From the NCBI GenBank assembly GCA_913020715.1, contig CAJVZH010000005.1, positions 1-64,000 on the forward strand: a stretch of DNA of 64,000 nucleotides, read 5' to 3'. Made by a program: the position numbers and the translations under genes. The notes under the pieces were generated by a model. The model was not told where the DNA came from. It ran no database searches and saw only the letters and a list, made by a program, of their open reading frames with translations. Source of the DNA: an uncultured Gammaproteobacteria bacterium (lineage in GTDB: Bacteria; Pseudomonadota; Gammaproteobacteria; PS1; Pseudothioglobaceae). This document shows, one piece after another, positions 47,758 to 56,699 of the stretch (its first letter is position 1; every line of letters starts with the position of its first letter).

Positions 47758-48642
47758 CTAATCTAGCTGCTCGGCCTGTTTAATAAACGCCTGAATATAA
47801 TCAACCTCTTGATCATCATCACGAAGACCCAAATAAATACTCTTACTGACTCCTGATCTTCCAAGACGCACTGCTTGAATCGCAAACTTGTCGGCGTACT
47901 CATTCACTAACCAGTGGGGCAATGCAGCCACTCCTCGCCCAGCGGCAACGAGTTGCAATATAATATCCGTCGCCTCAATGCTTTTATGCTCTTTAGGTCT
48001 GCAGTGCGCAGGGTTTAAGAATTGACTGTATATATCCAACCGCTCAATATCGACGGGATAGCTGTAGAGCACCTCCTCAGCGAGATCTTTTGGTTCAATT
48101 TGTATTTTTTTGGCCAAAGCGTGCTGCGTACTCACAGCGAGTACCTGTTGATAATCCAGAACCGGTTTAAATGTTACACCAGGCTGGTGAATAGGATCTG
48201 GCGTGACTAAAACATCAATATCATAATTAAGCAGTGCCTTCATACCGCCAAATTGAAATTGCTGCTTAACATCAATATCAACCTCGGGGTAGCGTTCAAT
48301 ATAGGGTGTCACCACCTTTAACAACCATTGATAGCAAGGATGGCATTCCATGCCAATACGGATTGAGCCTTTCTCTCCTTTGGCAAAACGCTCAACCACT
48401 TGATCGGCATATTCGAGTTGTGGCAATAATCGGTTTGCCACAGACAGTAAATAAGCCCCCGCTTGTGTTAAACGTATGGCGCGCCCTTCTTTATTCCACA
48501 ATTTAACAGCGGAGCGCTGCTCAAGCTTTTTGATAGCGTGAGTTAAGGCGGATTGAGTCAAATGCAGACTTTCTGCAGCGGCAGTCAGAGTGCCATTGCG
48601 CTCTATTTCACGAAGGATAGAAAGATGGGATCGTTCAATCAT
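47758..48642 (-). CDS. metR: LysR-type regulator, MetR-like
   Basis: 294 residues. The N-terminal winged helix is MIERSHLSILREIERNGTLT with TAAAESLHLTQSALTHAIKKLEQR, then an effector domain whose IGMECHPCYQWLLKVVTPYIE and GVAALPHWLV match E. coli MetR (IAIECHSCIQWL..., GIAALPHWVV). MetR responds to homocysteine and activates methionine genes. It is divergent from metF, so that gene is its likely target. Identity to MetR is by these motifs. Confidence 0.9.
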   Translation of the reverse strand: MIERSHLSILREIERNGTLTAAAESLHLTQSALTHAIKKLEQRSAVKLWNKEGRAIRLTQAGAYLLSVANRLLPQLEYADQVVERFAKGEKGSIRIGMECHPCYQWLLKVVTPYIERYPEVDIDVKQQFQFGGMKALLNYDIDVLVTPDPIHQPGVTFKPVLDYQQVLAVSTQHALAKKIQIEPKDLAEEVLYSYPVDIERLDIYSQFLNPAHCRPKEHKSIEATDIILQLVAAGRGVAALPHWLVNEYADKFAIQAVRLGRSGVSKSIYLGLRDDDQEVDYIQAFIKQAEQLD

Positions 48643-48696
48643 AATTAGAGGCCTATACTATGAGTAATATTAATAATTAAATGAAATAATACCATT

Positions 48697-48724
48697 TATA
48701 TTCATTGAATGTTCTCTTTATAAT
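48697..48724 (+). promoter_or_regulatory. metF promoter/MetR region
   Basis: Between metR and metF: a perfect TATAAT (48719-48724) with only a weak -35, and overlapping half-site-like sequences TTCATTGAA and GAATGTTC upstream of it. Activator-dependent transcription by MetR is suggested, but no exact TGAA-N5-TTCA site was found. Confidence 0.35.
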
Positions 48725-48759
48725 GAATATCCAATCAACACCAAAGAACATCCGATACC

Positions 48760-49581
48760 ATGAATATTAGCTACGAATTTTTTCCCGCCAGAACAGAGAA
48801 AGGAAAGAAGAATCTAGGCAAAACTCTTAATACGCTTAACAACACAAATCCTGATTTTTATTCGGTCACTTATGGCGCGCTTGGCTCTACTCAAAATGCC
48901 ACCTTTGACACCATTAGTCAACTAAGTAGCGCAACGAATGCCTCTGTCGCACCCCACCTGACTTGTGTTGGCTCAGATCGCGAACAAATAACAAAGTTGC
49001 TTGACGAATACGCTCAACTTGGTGTTAGCCGCGTGGTTGTGCTCAGGGGGGACATCCCTCCCGCTATTCGCGATATTGGCGAATTTCATTACGCCAGTGA
49101 GTTGGTTGAATTTATCCGAAACCAGCACGGTGACCGGTTCACTATTGACGTTGCTGCCTACCCAGAAAAACACCCGCAATCAAAAACAGTAGCGACTGAT
49201 ATTGAGCATTTTGCCAATAAAGTGAAAGTCGGCGCTGATAGCGCCATCACTCAATATTTCTACAATATCGATGCCTATTTTCGTTTTGTCGATGAAGCAC
49301 AACAACTTGGCGTTAACATCCCTATCGTGCCAGGCATTATGCCCATCACCAATTACCAGCAGTTAGCGCGTTTTTCTAAAATTTGCGATGCAGACATTCC
49401 ATCGTGGATTCTAAATCGCCTTGAAATGTATAGCGAAGATTCAGAAAGCCTTAAAGCGTTTGGCTTGGATGTTGTTAGCGAAATGTGCCAGCAAATGAAG
49501 GTCAGAGGTGTCAACGATTTTCATTTTTACACAATGAACAAAAGTGAACCGGCCCTTTCAATTGTAGGGAATATTGTTTAA
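48760..49581 (+). CDS. metF: 5,10-methylenetetrahydrofolate reductase
   Basis: 273 residues. ISYEFFPARTEKG at the start, VTYGALGST, PHLTCVGSD, LRGD, DVAAYPEKHPQS, and ITQYFYNIDAYFRF are MetF motifs (FAD barrel). It makes methyl-THF for methionine. It is divergent from metR and its stop overlaps the convergent membrane hydroxylase gene's stop by 4 nt. Confidence 0.96.
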   Translation: MNISYEFFPARTEKGKKNLGKTLNTLNNTNPDFYSVTYGALGSTQNATFDTISQLSSATNASVAPHLTCVGSDREQITKLLDEYAQLGVSRVVVLRGDIPPAIRDIGEFHYASELVEFIRNQHGDRFTIDVAAYPEKHPQSKTVATDIEHFANKVKVGADSAITQYFYNIDAYFRFVDEAQQLGVNIPIVPGIMPITNYQQLARFSKICDADIPSWILNRLEMYSEDSESLKAFGLDVVSEMCQQMKVRGVNDFHFYTMNKSEPALSIVGNIV

Positions 49582-50555
49582 GTCTTATTGCTAATAATTT
49601 TCTCTCTTTGTTTTTGTCGCATGCGCTCTGTCGCCTCCTGCGTGCCATCGTGAAAAGAGTCAAACCAAACATCACAGGGCAATTCAATTGTGCCGTAATT
49701 GCACTCAAAATAGCGGTGGTGTAATTGGTGGTGAAAATGTCCCAATGCCATTCTATTTTTATTTTTAATAAAGAATCCATCAAAACCAGTATGGCCAATC
49801 ATTGCCCCAATGGTCATCGCAAGCATGTGAAATAAAACATGGATTGGGTGGGTCGGCACAACAAAATGAATGAGTATCGAGCTGAAATAAAGCACATGTT
49901 CAACGGGGTGCATTGAAATACCTGACCACGAAATTGGACTGATATTGCGATGATGGAGCGAATGCACAAGCTTGTACAGTGGCGGCCAATGCAAAAACCT
50001 GTGGACAAGATAAAAGTGTAAGGATTCCCACATAAAGATAGCAAAAAAGAGAAAGCAAAACCAAACTTCATTGCCACTCCAGACAAGATTCGGGGCGTAC
50101 TGGTTAGCCATTGCCCAAATAATCAATACCTCATAAGCCGTCCAAAGAGTAACACCACTAACCAAAGTCCAAAACATATTGTCCAACAGTTGGCTATTAA
50201 AATCAAAGCGTTTTTGATTGGTAAGTTCAGTGGTATCGTAGCGTAATTCAGACCCTTGTTTTTTTAATACATTAAAGAACATATGCAGGCCACCAGCAAC
50301 AATGATTGCAATTGATAAATTCCTAACAAGCATTAACGCCACAACGCCAACCCCAAGTAGTTGAAATTGTGCAAGCTCAGGCATTAGATAAAGCCATGAG
50401 ATAATCGCCATTGCCAGCATAAGCAGCACTTCAGACAACTTTAGCCATACTGAAGCGTACCAAGCTACGATTCGCCTCAGCTGAGGCGGCCATTCAAATA
50501 ATGGGTTGTTATCTAAGGGTGTTTTTGGCTGCCAATGCCAATCTTGACTCTTCAT
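49578..50555 (-). CDS. Sterol desaturase/fatty acid hydroxylase-family membrane protein
   Basis: 325 residues from the ATG at 50555 (GTG at 50576 would add seven). Four or more hydrophobic spans and the histidine clusters HFYLVHRFLHW, HSLHHRNI, HPVEH and HHRYFECNYG, the di-iron ligands of the ERG3/FA_hydroxylase family. Substrate (lipid, carotenoid, fatty acid) unknown. The C-terminus LPCDVWFDSFHDG is typical of bacterial members. Confidence 0.88.
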   Translation of the reverse strand: MKSQDWHWQPKTPLDNNPLFEWPPQLRRIVAWYASVWLKLSEVLLMLAMAIISWLYLMPELAQFQLLGVGVVALMLVRNLSIAIIVAGGLHMFFNVLKKQGSELRYDTTELTNQKRFDFNSQLLDNMFWTLVSGVTLWTAYEVLIIWAMANQYAPNLVWSGNEVWFCFLFFAIFMWESLHFYLVHRFLHWPPLYKLVHSLHHRNISPISWSGISMHPVEHVLYFSSILIHFVVPTHPIHVLFHMLAMTIGAMIGHTGFDGFFIKNKNRMALGHFHHQLHHRYFECNYGTIELPCDVWFDSFHDGTQEATERMRQKQREKIISNKT

Positions 50556-50653
50556 CGATCTGTATAGAAATTCCACATAATGTCAAAAGTTTACAGTTAT
50601 CGACAAATTAATAGACGAAATAGTTAACTAACAGATATCGAAAAACCCAAGGC

Positions 50654-50676
50654 AAAAAAAATCCATAAAAATGGAT
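50654..50676 (-). terminator. Second terminator in tandem
   Basis: Six-base stem atccat/atggat (50661-50666, 50671-50676, AAAA loop) followed on the minus strand by seven or more U. It lies 22 nt beyond the first terminator. Confidence 0.5.
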
Positions 50677-50689
50677 GATAGCGTGCAAA

Positions 50690-50713
50690 GAAAAAAACCG
50701 CTAGAACTAGCGG
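50690..50713 (-). terminator. Intrinsic terminator after the coiled-coil unknown gene
   Basis: Seven-base stem ccgctag/ctagcgg (50698-50704, 50707-50713), followed on the minus strand by seven U, 26 nt after the gene's stop. Confidence 0.8.
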
Positions 50714-50738
50714 AATAAGTAATTGTTATTAGGTGCTC

Positions 50739-51176
50739 TTAATGAAGAACGCGTTTTGAGTGCACCCAGCCTTGCAGCTTTTGCAAATCTTGCTGCTTTT
50801 CAGGTTGTGCCGCTTGCTCTAATTCTGCCAAACGCTCGTTTAACTCATTAAAGACTTTTGTGTAATGCTGGTTTTTCTGTGTCTCTTTATATAATCTAGA
50901 TTTCAAAGTCGCAATAACAGAGACAAAATCGTCGTCGTTACTGGCGCTTGGTTGTTGCTTCGATTGACCCATGTTTACTTGAGCATTTTGCATGCGCTTT
51001 AAGTGATAAGCGGGTTCTGAATATGGATTTTTAAAGGCTAAATTGGTAGGATTAGACGGTATTGCTCGAGTGGAAATATTAAGCGCTTGCAACGAACCAC
51101 TGCTGGCACGTTGTTGAATAGTAAAGCCGCTTACTCCTAATAGGCGGGCCACCCACGAAATACCAAATCTAATCAT
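50739..51176 (-). CDS. Unknown protein with C-terminal coiled-coil
   Basis: 145 residues from the ATG at 51176, which has a GGAGAGG ribosome site; the longer frame from 51221 is rejected. The N-terminus MIRFGISWVARLLGVSGF may be a short membrane-binding helix; the middle is low-complexity and Ser/Gln/Asn rich; the C-terminal half (VIATLKSRLYKETQKN onward) is helical with heptads (FNELNERLAELEQA). No family recognised. Two tandem terminators follow it. It lies downstream of hemD. Confidence 0.7.
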   Translation of the reverse strand: MIRFGISWVARLLGVSGFTIQQRASSGSLQALNISTRAIPSNPTNLAFKNPYSEPAYHLKRMQNAQVNMGQSKQQPSASNDDDFVSVIATLKSRLYKETQKNQHYTKVFNELNERLAELEQAAQPEKQQDLQKLQGWVHSKRVLH

Positions 51177-51247
51177 TTTAACTACCTCTCCTTGAGAACG
51201 ACACGTTACAGAAACAACCATGCAATGTCAAACAAAAACGGGATTTT

Positions 51248-51979
51248 TTAACGTATTTTACCACTTAATAGCTCACTAAGAACCTCGTTGTCCCCAAGGT
51301 CTGGAGCAATGTGAACTTTATCAAAACCCAAAGAGCGTGCGTAGATTTTTATTCGCTCGCTGAGCACAAGGACTGGGTACTTTTTTAAGCGAGATACGTA
51401 ATCTGGGTTGATAGACTCAACAAGAGAAAGCGTGTTTGACAAAGTTTGGTTACTGTTACCTAAAACCACACCATTCCCATTTTTCATAAAACGCTCAATG
51501 GATTTTTGGTGGAGTTCGCTTGCGTCCAGCATTCTTCGCTCATATACTTCTAGGTAATCCACTTGATTCGAAGGCTCTAATTCATTTTTCAACGTTTCAG
51601 CGCCACCTTGACCCCTGACAATTAAGATTCGTTTGTCACTGATTGAGCGGCATTCCTCTAACGCCAACAATGCCACACTCGAAGCGCTTTTCTTGGGGTA
51701 TGCGTCCACCATAACACCAACACTCGTTAATTTGTTGGCTGTCACTGGCCCTACAGCAAATATTTTTTGATTTTTTGCCAACAACCTGGGTAGGTACTCG
51801 TGCGCATAAATAACTGCATTAACACTGATAAAAATGATAACGTCATAGGACTTACTGGGTATCTTTGGCATCAGCTTTTGCACCTCAAAAGCAGGAAAAA
51901 GGGCGTAATCAAGATTCGCCTTTTTAAGCAGTATTTGCAATTTGTCAACTTGCGCCAAAGGACGCGTGACTAAAATCAT
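51248..51979 (-). CDS. hemD: Uroporphyrinogen-III synthase
   Basis: 243 residues. MILVTRPLAQVDKLQILLKKANLD, ISVNAVIYAHEYLP, FAVGPVTANKLTSVGV, LIVRGQGGAETLKNEL and EVYERRMLD are HemD-fold landmarks. It cyclises hydroxymethylbilane to uroporphyrinogen III for haem and sirohaem. Sequence conservation in HemD is low, but the fold pattern is good. Its ATG overlaps the stop of the upstream gene (ATGA). No hemC here. Confidence 0.88.
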   Translation of the reverse strand: MILVTRPLAQVDKLQILLKKANLDYALFPAFEVQKLMPKIPSKSYDVIIFISVNAVIYAHEYLPRLLAKNQKIFAVGPVTANKLTSVGVMVDAYPKKSASSVALLALEECRSISDKRILIVRGQGGAETLKNELEPSNQVDYLEVYERRMLDASELHQKSIERFMKNGNGVVLGNSNQTLSNTLSLVESINPDYVSRLKKYPVLVLSERIKIYARSLGFDKVHIAPDLGDNEVLSELLSGKIR

Positions 51980-52575
51980 GCGCTATTGACTAGCGCCGAG
52001 ATACTTTGCATATGATTCAAACTATCGCCCACGGTAGAGGCGCAGATAATCGTTGCTCGTGGCAAGCCTTCCATTTTCATAAGCACTTCTTGTGAGGTGA
52101 GCTCTAAGTTAGTTAAATCGGATAATAGCAGTACTGGCGTATCTGAATAGTACAAAGTTTGAGCAAATACCTTGCGCTGATTAAGGGTGCTTTCCAGCGT
52201 CGTTGAGGATTGCAAGCACACCTTATTATTTTCGATCAACTTGAGACAAGCTGGCTTAGGTTGGCTCGTCACGCGACTCCACAAGGTATAGTTTTCTTGA
52301 TATTCCTGCAAACTTGCAAGCAAGTGTTTCAGTTGGGCTGCATCATTTAATACACTTTCTTCAACAATCAATACGAGCTCGAAGTAATCACCAAGGTCGT
52401 CGTGAATGGTTTCACAGATATGATCCAGATCTTCATCGGCGTCGACAGGAAGTGCGAGCGCCTTAAACAGGCTGGAATAATGATCAAAGCACCAATCTTC
52501 AGGCAAGTCATCTGGATAAAAATCATCGCCAAACTCAAGACCCACCCTACCAATTAAAAACTCTGTTTTAGTCAT
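51976..52575 (-). CDS. Unknown protein upstream of hemD (weak DUF72-like resemblance)
   Basis: 199 residues from the ATG at 52575; the GTG at 52617 is a weaker alternative. The start IGRVGLEFGDDFYPDDLPEDW vaguely recalls the YecE/DUF72 N-terminus (YIGTSGW...FYP.LP), and the rest has no clear motif. No signal or spans. It overlaps hemD by 4 nt, so the two are translated together. It is divergent from the Na+/Ca2+ antiporter gene. Confidence 0.65.
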   Translation of the reverse strand: MTKTEFLIGRVGLEFGDDFYPDDLPEDWCFDHYSSLFKALALPVDADEDLDHICETIHDDLGDYFELVLIVEESVLNDAAQLKHLLASLQEYQENYTLWSRVTSQPKPACLKLIENNKVCLQSSTTLESTLNQRKVFAQTLYYSDTPVLLLSDLTNLELTSQEVLMKMEGLPRATIICASTVGDSLNHMQSISALVNSA

Positions 52576-52637
52576 TCTATGTTGTATGCCTTTATAATAT
52601 GTCTCATTACAATCCACCTTAACGCCAAAACCCCAAG

Positions 52638-53588
52638 ATGTTCGAGTCGATTATATCCCTTGTATCAGGCTTTATATTACTTATTTGGAGCGCTGATGAA
52701 TTCACCAATAATGGCGCTAAAATTGCCAATATTTTCAAGATTTCACCTCTTATTATTGGTCTACTCATTTTTGGTTTTGGCACTTCTGCACCAGAAATGT
52801 TGGTTTCAGGATTGGCAGCTTACGAGGGCCACCCAGAGCTAAGCATTGGCAACGCCTTTGGCTCCAATATTTTTAACATCGCCCTAGTGTTAGGCATTAC
52901 AGCGATCATTCTCCCTATTAAAGTAAAACAAGATATTCTGAAAAAAGAGTGGCTTTACTTAATGGCGACCACGCTCGTTGCTGGCGCCTTAATTTGGGAC
53001 AGTCATTTAAGTGTTGCCGACGGTTTAATTCTTTTGGGTCTGTTGATTGTGTTTTTAATTTACACTTTTGTTGCCTCTAAAAAAGGCAAATATCAAGAGT
53101 TTGACAATCTGGATATTGAGGTTAAACAAGGCCAAACAAAAAAGGTGTGGCTGATGCTTATTATCTCTTTCGTGGTTCTACTCGTTAGCGCTAAGCTTGT
53201 AGTATGGGGTGGATCCGAGCTTGCTACCTCGTTCGGCGTCTCTGACCTACTCATCGGTTTGACGGTAGTGGCGCTCGGTACAAGCCTGCCAGAATTAGCT
53301 GTTTCTATTAGTAGCGCGCTCAAAAAACAGCACGAAATGGTTGTCGGCAATATCATTGGCTCTAACTTATTTAATACTGTGGGTGTCCTCGCAATTCCAA
53401 GTCTCATTTTACCTTTTGATGTGCCTGTTGACGTCATCAATCGAGACTATCCATTTATGGTTGCCCTGACAGTTTTGTTGTTTATTGTTTCTTATAAGTT
53501 TAAAAAAGAAGGGGCTATTAGTCGCTTAGAAGGTGTGTTACTACTCGTCGTACTTGCTATCTACCTTTACTTGCTACTTTGGACTTAG
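52638..53588 (+). CDS. Na+/Ca2+ antiporter (CaCA family, YrbG-like)
   Basis: 316 residues with ten spans and two alpha repeats: GFGTSAPEMLVSGLAAYEGHPELSIGNAFGSNIFNIALVLG and ALGTSLPELAVSISSALKK followed by VGNIIGSNLFNTVG. The G(F/L)GTSxPE motifs carry the ion-binding Glu residues. It exchanges Ca2+ for Na+ (or H+) at the inner membrane. Its last codons overlap tsaE. Confidence 0.93.
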   Translation: MFESIISLVSGFILLIWSADEFTNNGAKIANIFKISPLIIGLLIFGFGTSAPEMLVSGLAAYEGHPELSIGNAFGSNIFNIALVLGITAIILPIKVKQDILKKEWLYLMATTLVAGALIWDSHLSVADGLILLGLLIVFLIYTFVASKKGKYQEFDNLDIEVKQGQTKKVWLMLIISFVVLLVSAKLVVWGGSELATSFGVSDLLIGLTVVALGTSLPELAVSISSALKKQHEMVVGNIIGSNLFNTVGVLAIPSLILPFDVPVDVINRDYPFMVALTVLLFIVSYKFKKEGAISRLEGVLLLVVLAIYLYLLLWT

Positions 53589-54037
53589 TCGCTAAAAACT
53601 TAGGCGAAACGCAAGCATTGGCTACCAGTTTAGCTAAGTGCTGTTCGTCTTCAAACGATGTATTTGTTATTTACTTAATTGGTGATCTTGGCACAGGAAA
53701 AACCACACTGGCGCAAAGTTTTATTCAATTTTTTGGCTTTGATCGCGTTAAAAGCCCTACTTATTCATTGGTAGAGAGTTATCAAAACAAATCGGCAAAC
53801 ATTCACCATTTTGATTGCTACCGACTCAGCGACCCTGAAGAGCTTGACTATATTGGCATTCGTGAATACCTAAGTCCAGGCAGTATTCAGCTCATCGAGT
53901 GGCCAGAGCTCGGCAAGGGGGCGATTGCCAAAGCCGATATTTCTATCAGCCTCAAAGGCGATCATGACGAAAGACAAATCAACATCCAAGGCCATAGCGC
54001 TATTGGAAAAAAGGTTATCCAATGCGCTATTTCATAG
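53579..54037 (+). CDS. tsaE: tRNA threonylcarbamoyladenosine ATPase TsaE
   Basis: 152 residues. It begins with TTG at 53579, inside the antiporter's end; no ATG lies in the right place. Walker A GDLGTGKTTLAQS, then SPTYSLVESYQ and HFDCYRL, and IEWPELGKG are TsaE motifs. It acts with TsaB and TsaD to modify tRNA A37. amiC follows with an overlap of 16 nt, the usual tsaE-amiC pairing in gammaproteobacteria. Confidence 0.95.
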   Translation: MDLVAKNLGETQALATSLAKCCSSSNDVFVIYLIGDLGTGKTTLAQSFIQFFGFDRVKSPTYSLVESYQNKSANIHHFDCYRLSDPEELDYIGIREYLSPGSIQLIEWPELGKGAIAKADISISLKGDHDERQINIQGHSAIGKKVIQCAIS

Positions 54038-55152
54038 GTCTTGTTTTATCAGTTGTCATGACGTCAGCCTTTGCTGAGGAAAAAACAACACTTTTTGATT
54101 TTCGCTATTGGACAGCACCAAGCCACACTCGAATTGTTATCGACACAGAAGCAGACACTGCTTTTAAAGTCAGCGCGAAAGAGAATTATATTTTACTTAG
54201 CGTTGAAAATGCCGAGGTACTATCCCAAACATTTTCTCACTTATTCTTCGAAGACGAACGCATTGAACGAACTCAAATTAAGCGTAGTGGCAATGATATC
54301 CGACTCATTTTTTACACCAACGACGCGTTTGAAATTAAGCACTACACTCTTGCACCTAACGAAAAATACAAATATCATCGATTGGTCATTGACCTCATTG
54401 ATCTTCAATCGAAAACAGCCGTTGCAGGCAGTGCAATAGAACAGGACGATGCACCTGAGCGCAAAGTTGTGCTGGTTGACGCTGGTCACGGCGGCGAAGA
54501 TCCAGGCGCCTCAGGCAAAAATGGCTCACGTGAAAAAGACGTTAATCTGGCCATTGCAAAAAAGCTGGTTGACGCCATCAACCAAAGCGATGACATAACA
54601 GCCATACTCACTCGAAGCGGGGATTACTACATCCCCCTTACCGAGCGCATCACCATTGGCTTGGATAACAAAGCGACAATGTTTATTTCTATCCACGCCG
54701 ACGCGGTTGAGAGCACAAGCGCAAAAGGTGCATCCATTTACAGTTTGTCTGAGAAAGGCGAGGTTAGTGAACTGGCCAAGCAGCTTGAGCAGTCTGAAAA
54801 TGCCGTCGATCAGTTTGGTGGAGTAGAGATGGTAATTGATAGCGATCAATTCCTCAAAACCATGCTTACCGACTTTTCTAGAAAAGACCGTGACATCCAA
54901 TCACAACAGCTGGCAGCGACTATTCTAAAGCAAATAAGTGCCATTGGCCCGGTTCATAAAAAGACTCCACAAAAAGCCAACTTCGTTGTTCTAAAGTCTC
55001 CTGCCATCCCCTCTGTATTGGTGGAAACCGCTTTCATTTCTAACCCTGGGCAAGAGGCGCGACTCAATGATTCAACAGAGCAGCAAAAAATTGCCGACGC
55101 TATTTTTCAGGGCATTAAAGATTACTACTCAGCCCTTGAAGCTCAACTATAA
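54022..55152 (+). CDS. amiC: N-acetylmuramoyl-L-alanine amidase
   Basis: 376 residues. Signal peptide to about residue 18 (FIGLVLSVVMTSAFA), AMIN domain (about 20-135) for septal targeting, then Amidase_3 (about 150-370): LVDAGHGGEDPGASG, NGSREKDVNLAIAKK, FISIHADA and SVLVETAFISNPG supply the zinc His/Glu/His ligands and the catalytic Glu. It cleaves peptidoglycan at division. No LysM domain, so AmiC rather than AmiB-like. Confidence 0.93.
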   Translation: MRYFIGLVLSVVMTSAFAEEKTTLFDFRYWTAPSHTRIVIDTEADTAFKVSAKENYILLSVENAEVLSQTFSHLFFEDERIERTQIKRSGNDIRLIFYTNDAFEIKHYTLAPNEKYKYHRLVIDLIDLQSKTAVAGSAIEQDDAPERKVVLVDAGHGGEDPGASGKNGSREKDVNLAIAKKLVDAINQSDDITAILTRSGDYYIPLTERITIGLDNKATMFISIHADAVESTSAKGASIYSLSEKGEVSELAKQLEQSENAVDQFGGVEMVIDSDQFLKTMLTDFSRKDRDIQSQQLAATILKQISAIGPVHKKTPQKANFVVLKSPAIPSVLVETAFISNPGQEARLNDSTEQQKIADAIFQGIKDYYSALEAQL

Positions 55153-56697
55153 GGTTTTTGACTCTTGCTGAGAATTGTCGCCATCAAGTAACAGTGCCTC
55201 ACTGACAAGTTGGTGCACACTGACCACCATAAAGGGGTCGAAATCATAATACGGCAAGACTTTTGAGAATTGCGATTTGCAAATTGCGCACAGGGCTGCC
55301 AGCGTATTGACACCGCTCGTTTCTTCACTTTGCTTAAGCGCTTGCATTCTAGGCAGTGCGCCTTTGACGCGAAGCTCCAATAAATCATCGGTCAATAAAC
55401 CGCCGCCGCCGCCACAACAAAAAGTGGATGCTTTAATTGTGCTTTCTGACATATCAACAAAATTATTGCAGGCCGCTTTAATGACTTCGCGGGGTAATAA
55501 AAATTGACCATTTTCAATGCCACCCATATTACTGCCTCGAGCCACATTGCACGAATCATGGAAAGTAACCGTTCGATGATCGTTCTTGGATTTGTCGAAT
55601 GCTAATTGCCCTTTTTGAATTAAGTCGTACGTATACTCAATGATGTGTTGTGGCTGCGGGTAGTTTTGATCTAACTGGTTTTGCAACTGCAGCGCATACT
55701 CATCCGCCGCCCCGCCACCAATTCCGGTCAACGTATTCCAAAAACTATAAGCCACTCGCCAAGCATGGCCGCACTCACCAACAATAATGCGTTTCACTCC
55801 CAAATCAAGTGCCGCTTTTCGAATACGCAATGCACCCTCACGCATAATGTCGTAATTACCAATAAACATACCAAAGTTCGCCCCCTCAGAGGCATAAGAA
55901 CTCAATGTCCATGACGCGCCAGACTGATGAAAAACCTTAGCATAACCAATCAAACCATCGATATGTGGCTCGGCAAAAAAATCGGCGGATGGGGTGATTA
56001 GTAAGATTTCAGCACCCTCATTGTCGAGTGGTAGCTTCACCGCTACGCCGGTATCTTCTTCGATCTCTTCTTCAAGATCTAACAGGGTATCTCTTAAGGC
56101 GGGCTCTGGCATGCCGAGATTGTTACCAATTTTTTTGACTTTTCCTAGAATTTGATTGCAGTATTTTTGACCCACACCAATCGCATTCATTACCTCCCGA
56201 GCAGCCATGGTTATCTCTGCAGTATCAATACCATATGGACAATACACTGAGCAACGTCGACACTCTGAGCATTGATGAAAATAATTGTACCAATCATCAA
56301 GCATGGATTCATCGAATTCTTTGGCGCCCACCAATTTAGGAAAGTACTTGCCTGCAAAAGTAAAGTGACGTCGATAAACACTACGAAACAGGTCCTGCCT
56401 CGCTACTGGCATATTTTTTGGATCTCCTGTGCCAAGGAAATAATGACACTTATCGGCACAAGCACCGCACTTCACACAAGCATCCAGAAATACCGGAATG
56501 GAGCGATACTTCTCTATCGTTTCACCCATTTTTTCAATCGCAACTTGTTGCCAATTATCAATTTTTTCACCCGGAAAGCCAAGAGACTTTTGCATGTCAG
56601 CATTGGCTTTAAACGGTCCACTACTTGCCATCGAATCACTTTTGAGTGCGGGTGTTTGCAGATAAGTTTCTAATTTTGGTGTGTCAAGTTTTGACAT
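55147..56697 (-). CDS. dsrK: Sulfite-reductase-linked iron-sulfur subunit DsrK
   Basis: 516 residues, HdrD-like. Two ferredoxin clusters are coordinated by Cys74/77/80/84 (CVKCGACADKC) and Cys143/146/149/153 (CSECRRCSVYC), then a CCG-domain with HDSCNVARG and CCGGGGGLL. It probably oxidises or reduces DsrC thiols/trisulfide, passing electrons to DsrM and quinone. It ends overlapping the amiC stop on the other strand. Next to dsrM and dsrC, this is a dsrCMK module; DsrJOP, DsrL, DsrAB are not seen here. Confidence 0.9.
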   Translation of the reverse strand: MSKLDTPKLETYLQTPALKSDSMASSGPFKANADMQKSLGFPGEKIDNWQQVAIEKMGETIEKYRSIPVFLDACVKCGACADKCHYFLGTGDPKNMPVARQDLFRSVYRRHFTFAGKYFPKLVGAKEFDESMLDDWYNYFHQCSECRRCSVYCPYGIDTAEITMAAREVMNAIGVGQKYCNQILGKVKKIGNNLGMPEPALRDTLLDLEEEIEEDTGVAVKLPLDNEGAEILLITPSADFFAEPHIDGLIGYAKVFHQSGASWTLSSYASEGANFGMFIGNYDIMREGALRIRKAALDLGVKRIIVGECGHAWRVAYSFWNTLTGIGGGAADEYALQLQNQLDQNYPQPQHIIEYTYDLIQKGQLAFDKSKNDHRTVTFHDSCNVARGSNMGGIENGQFLLPREVIKAACNNFVDMSESTIKASTFCCGGGGGLLTDDLLELRVKGALPRMQALKQSEETSGVNTLAALCAICKSQFSKVLPYYDFDPFMVVSVHQLVSEALLLDGDNSQQESKTL

Positions 56698-56699
56698 GT

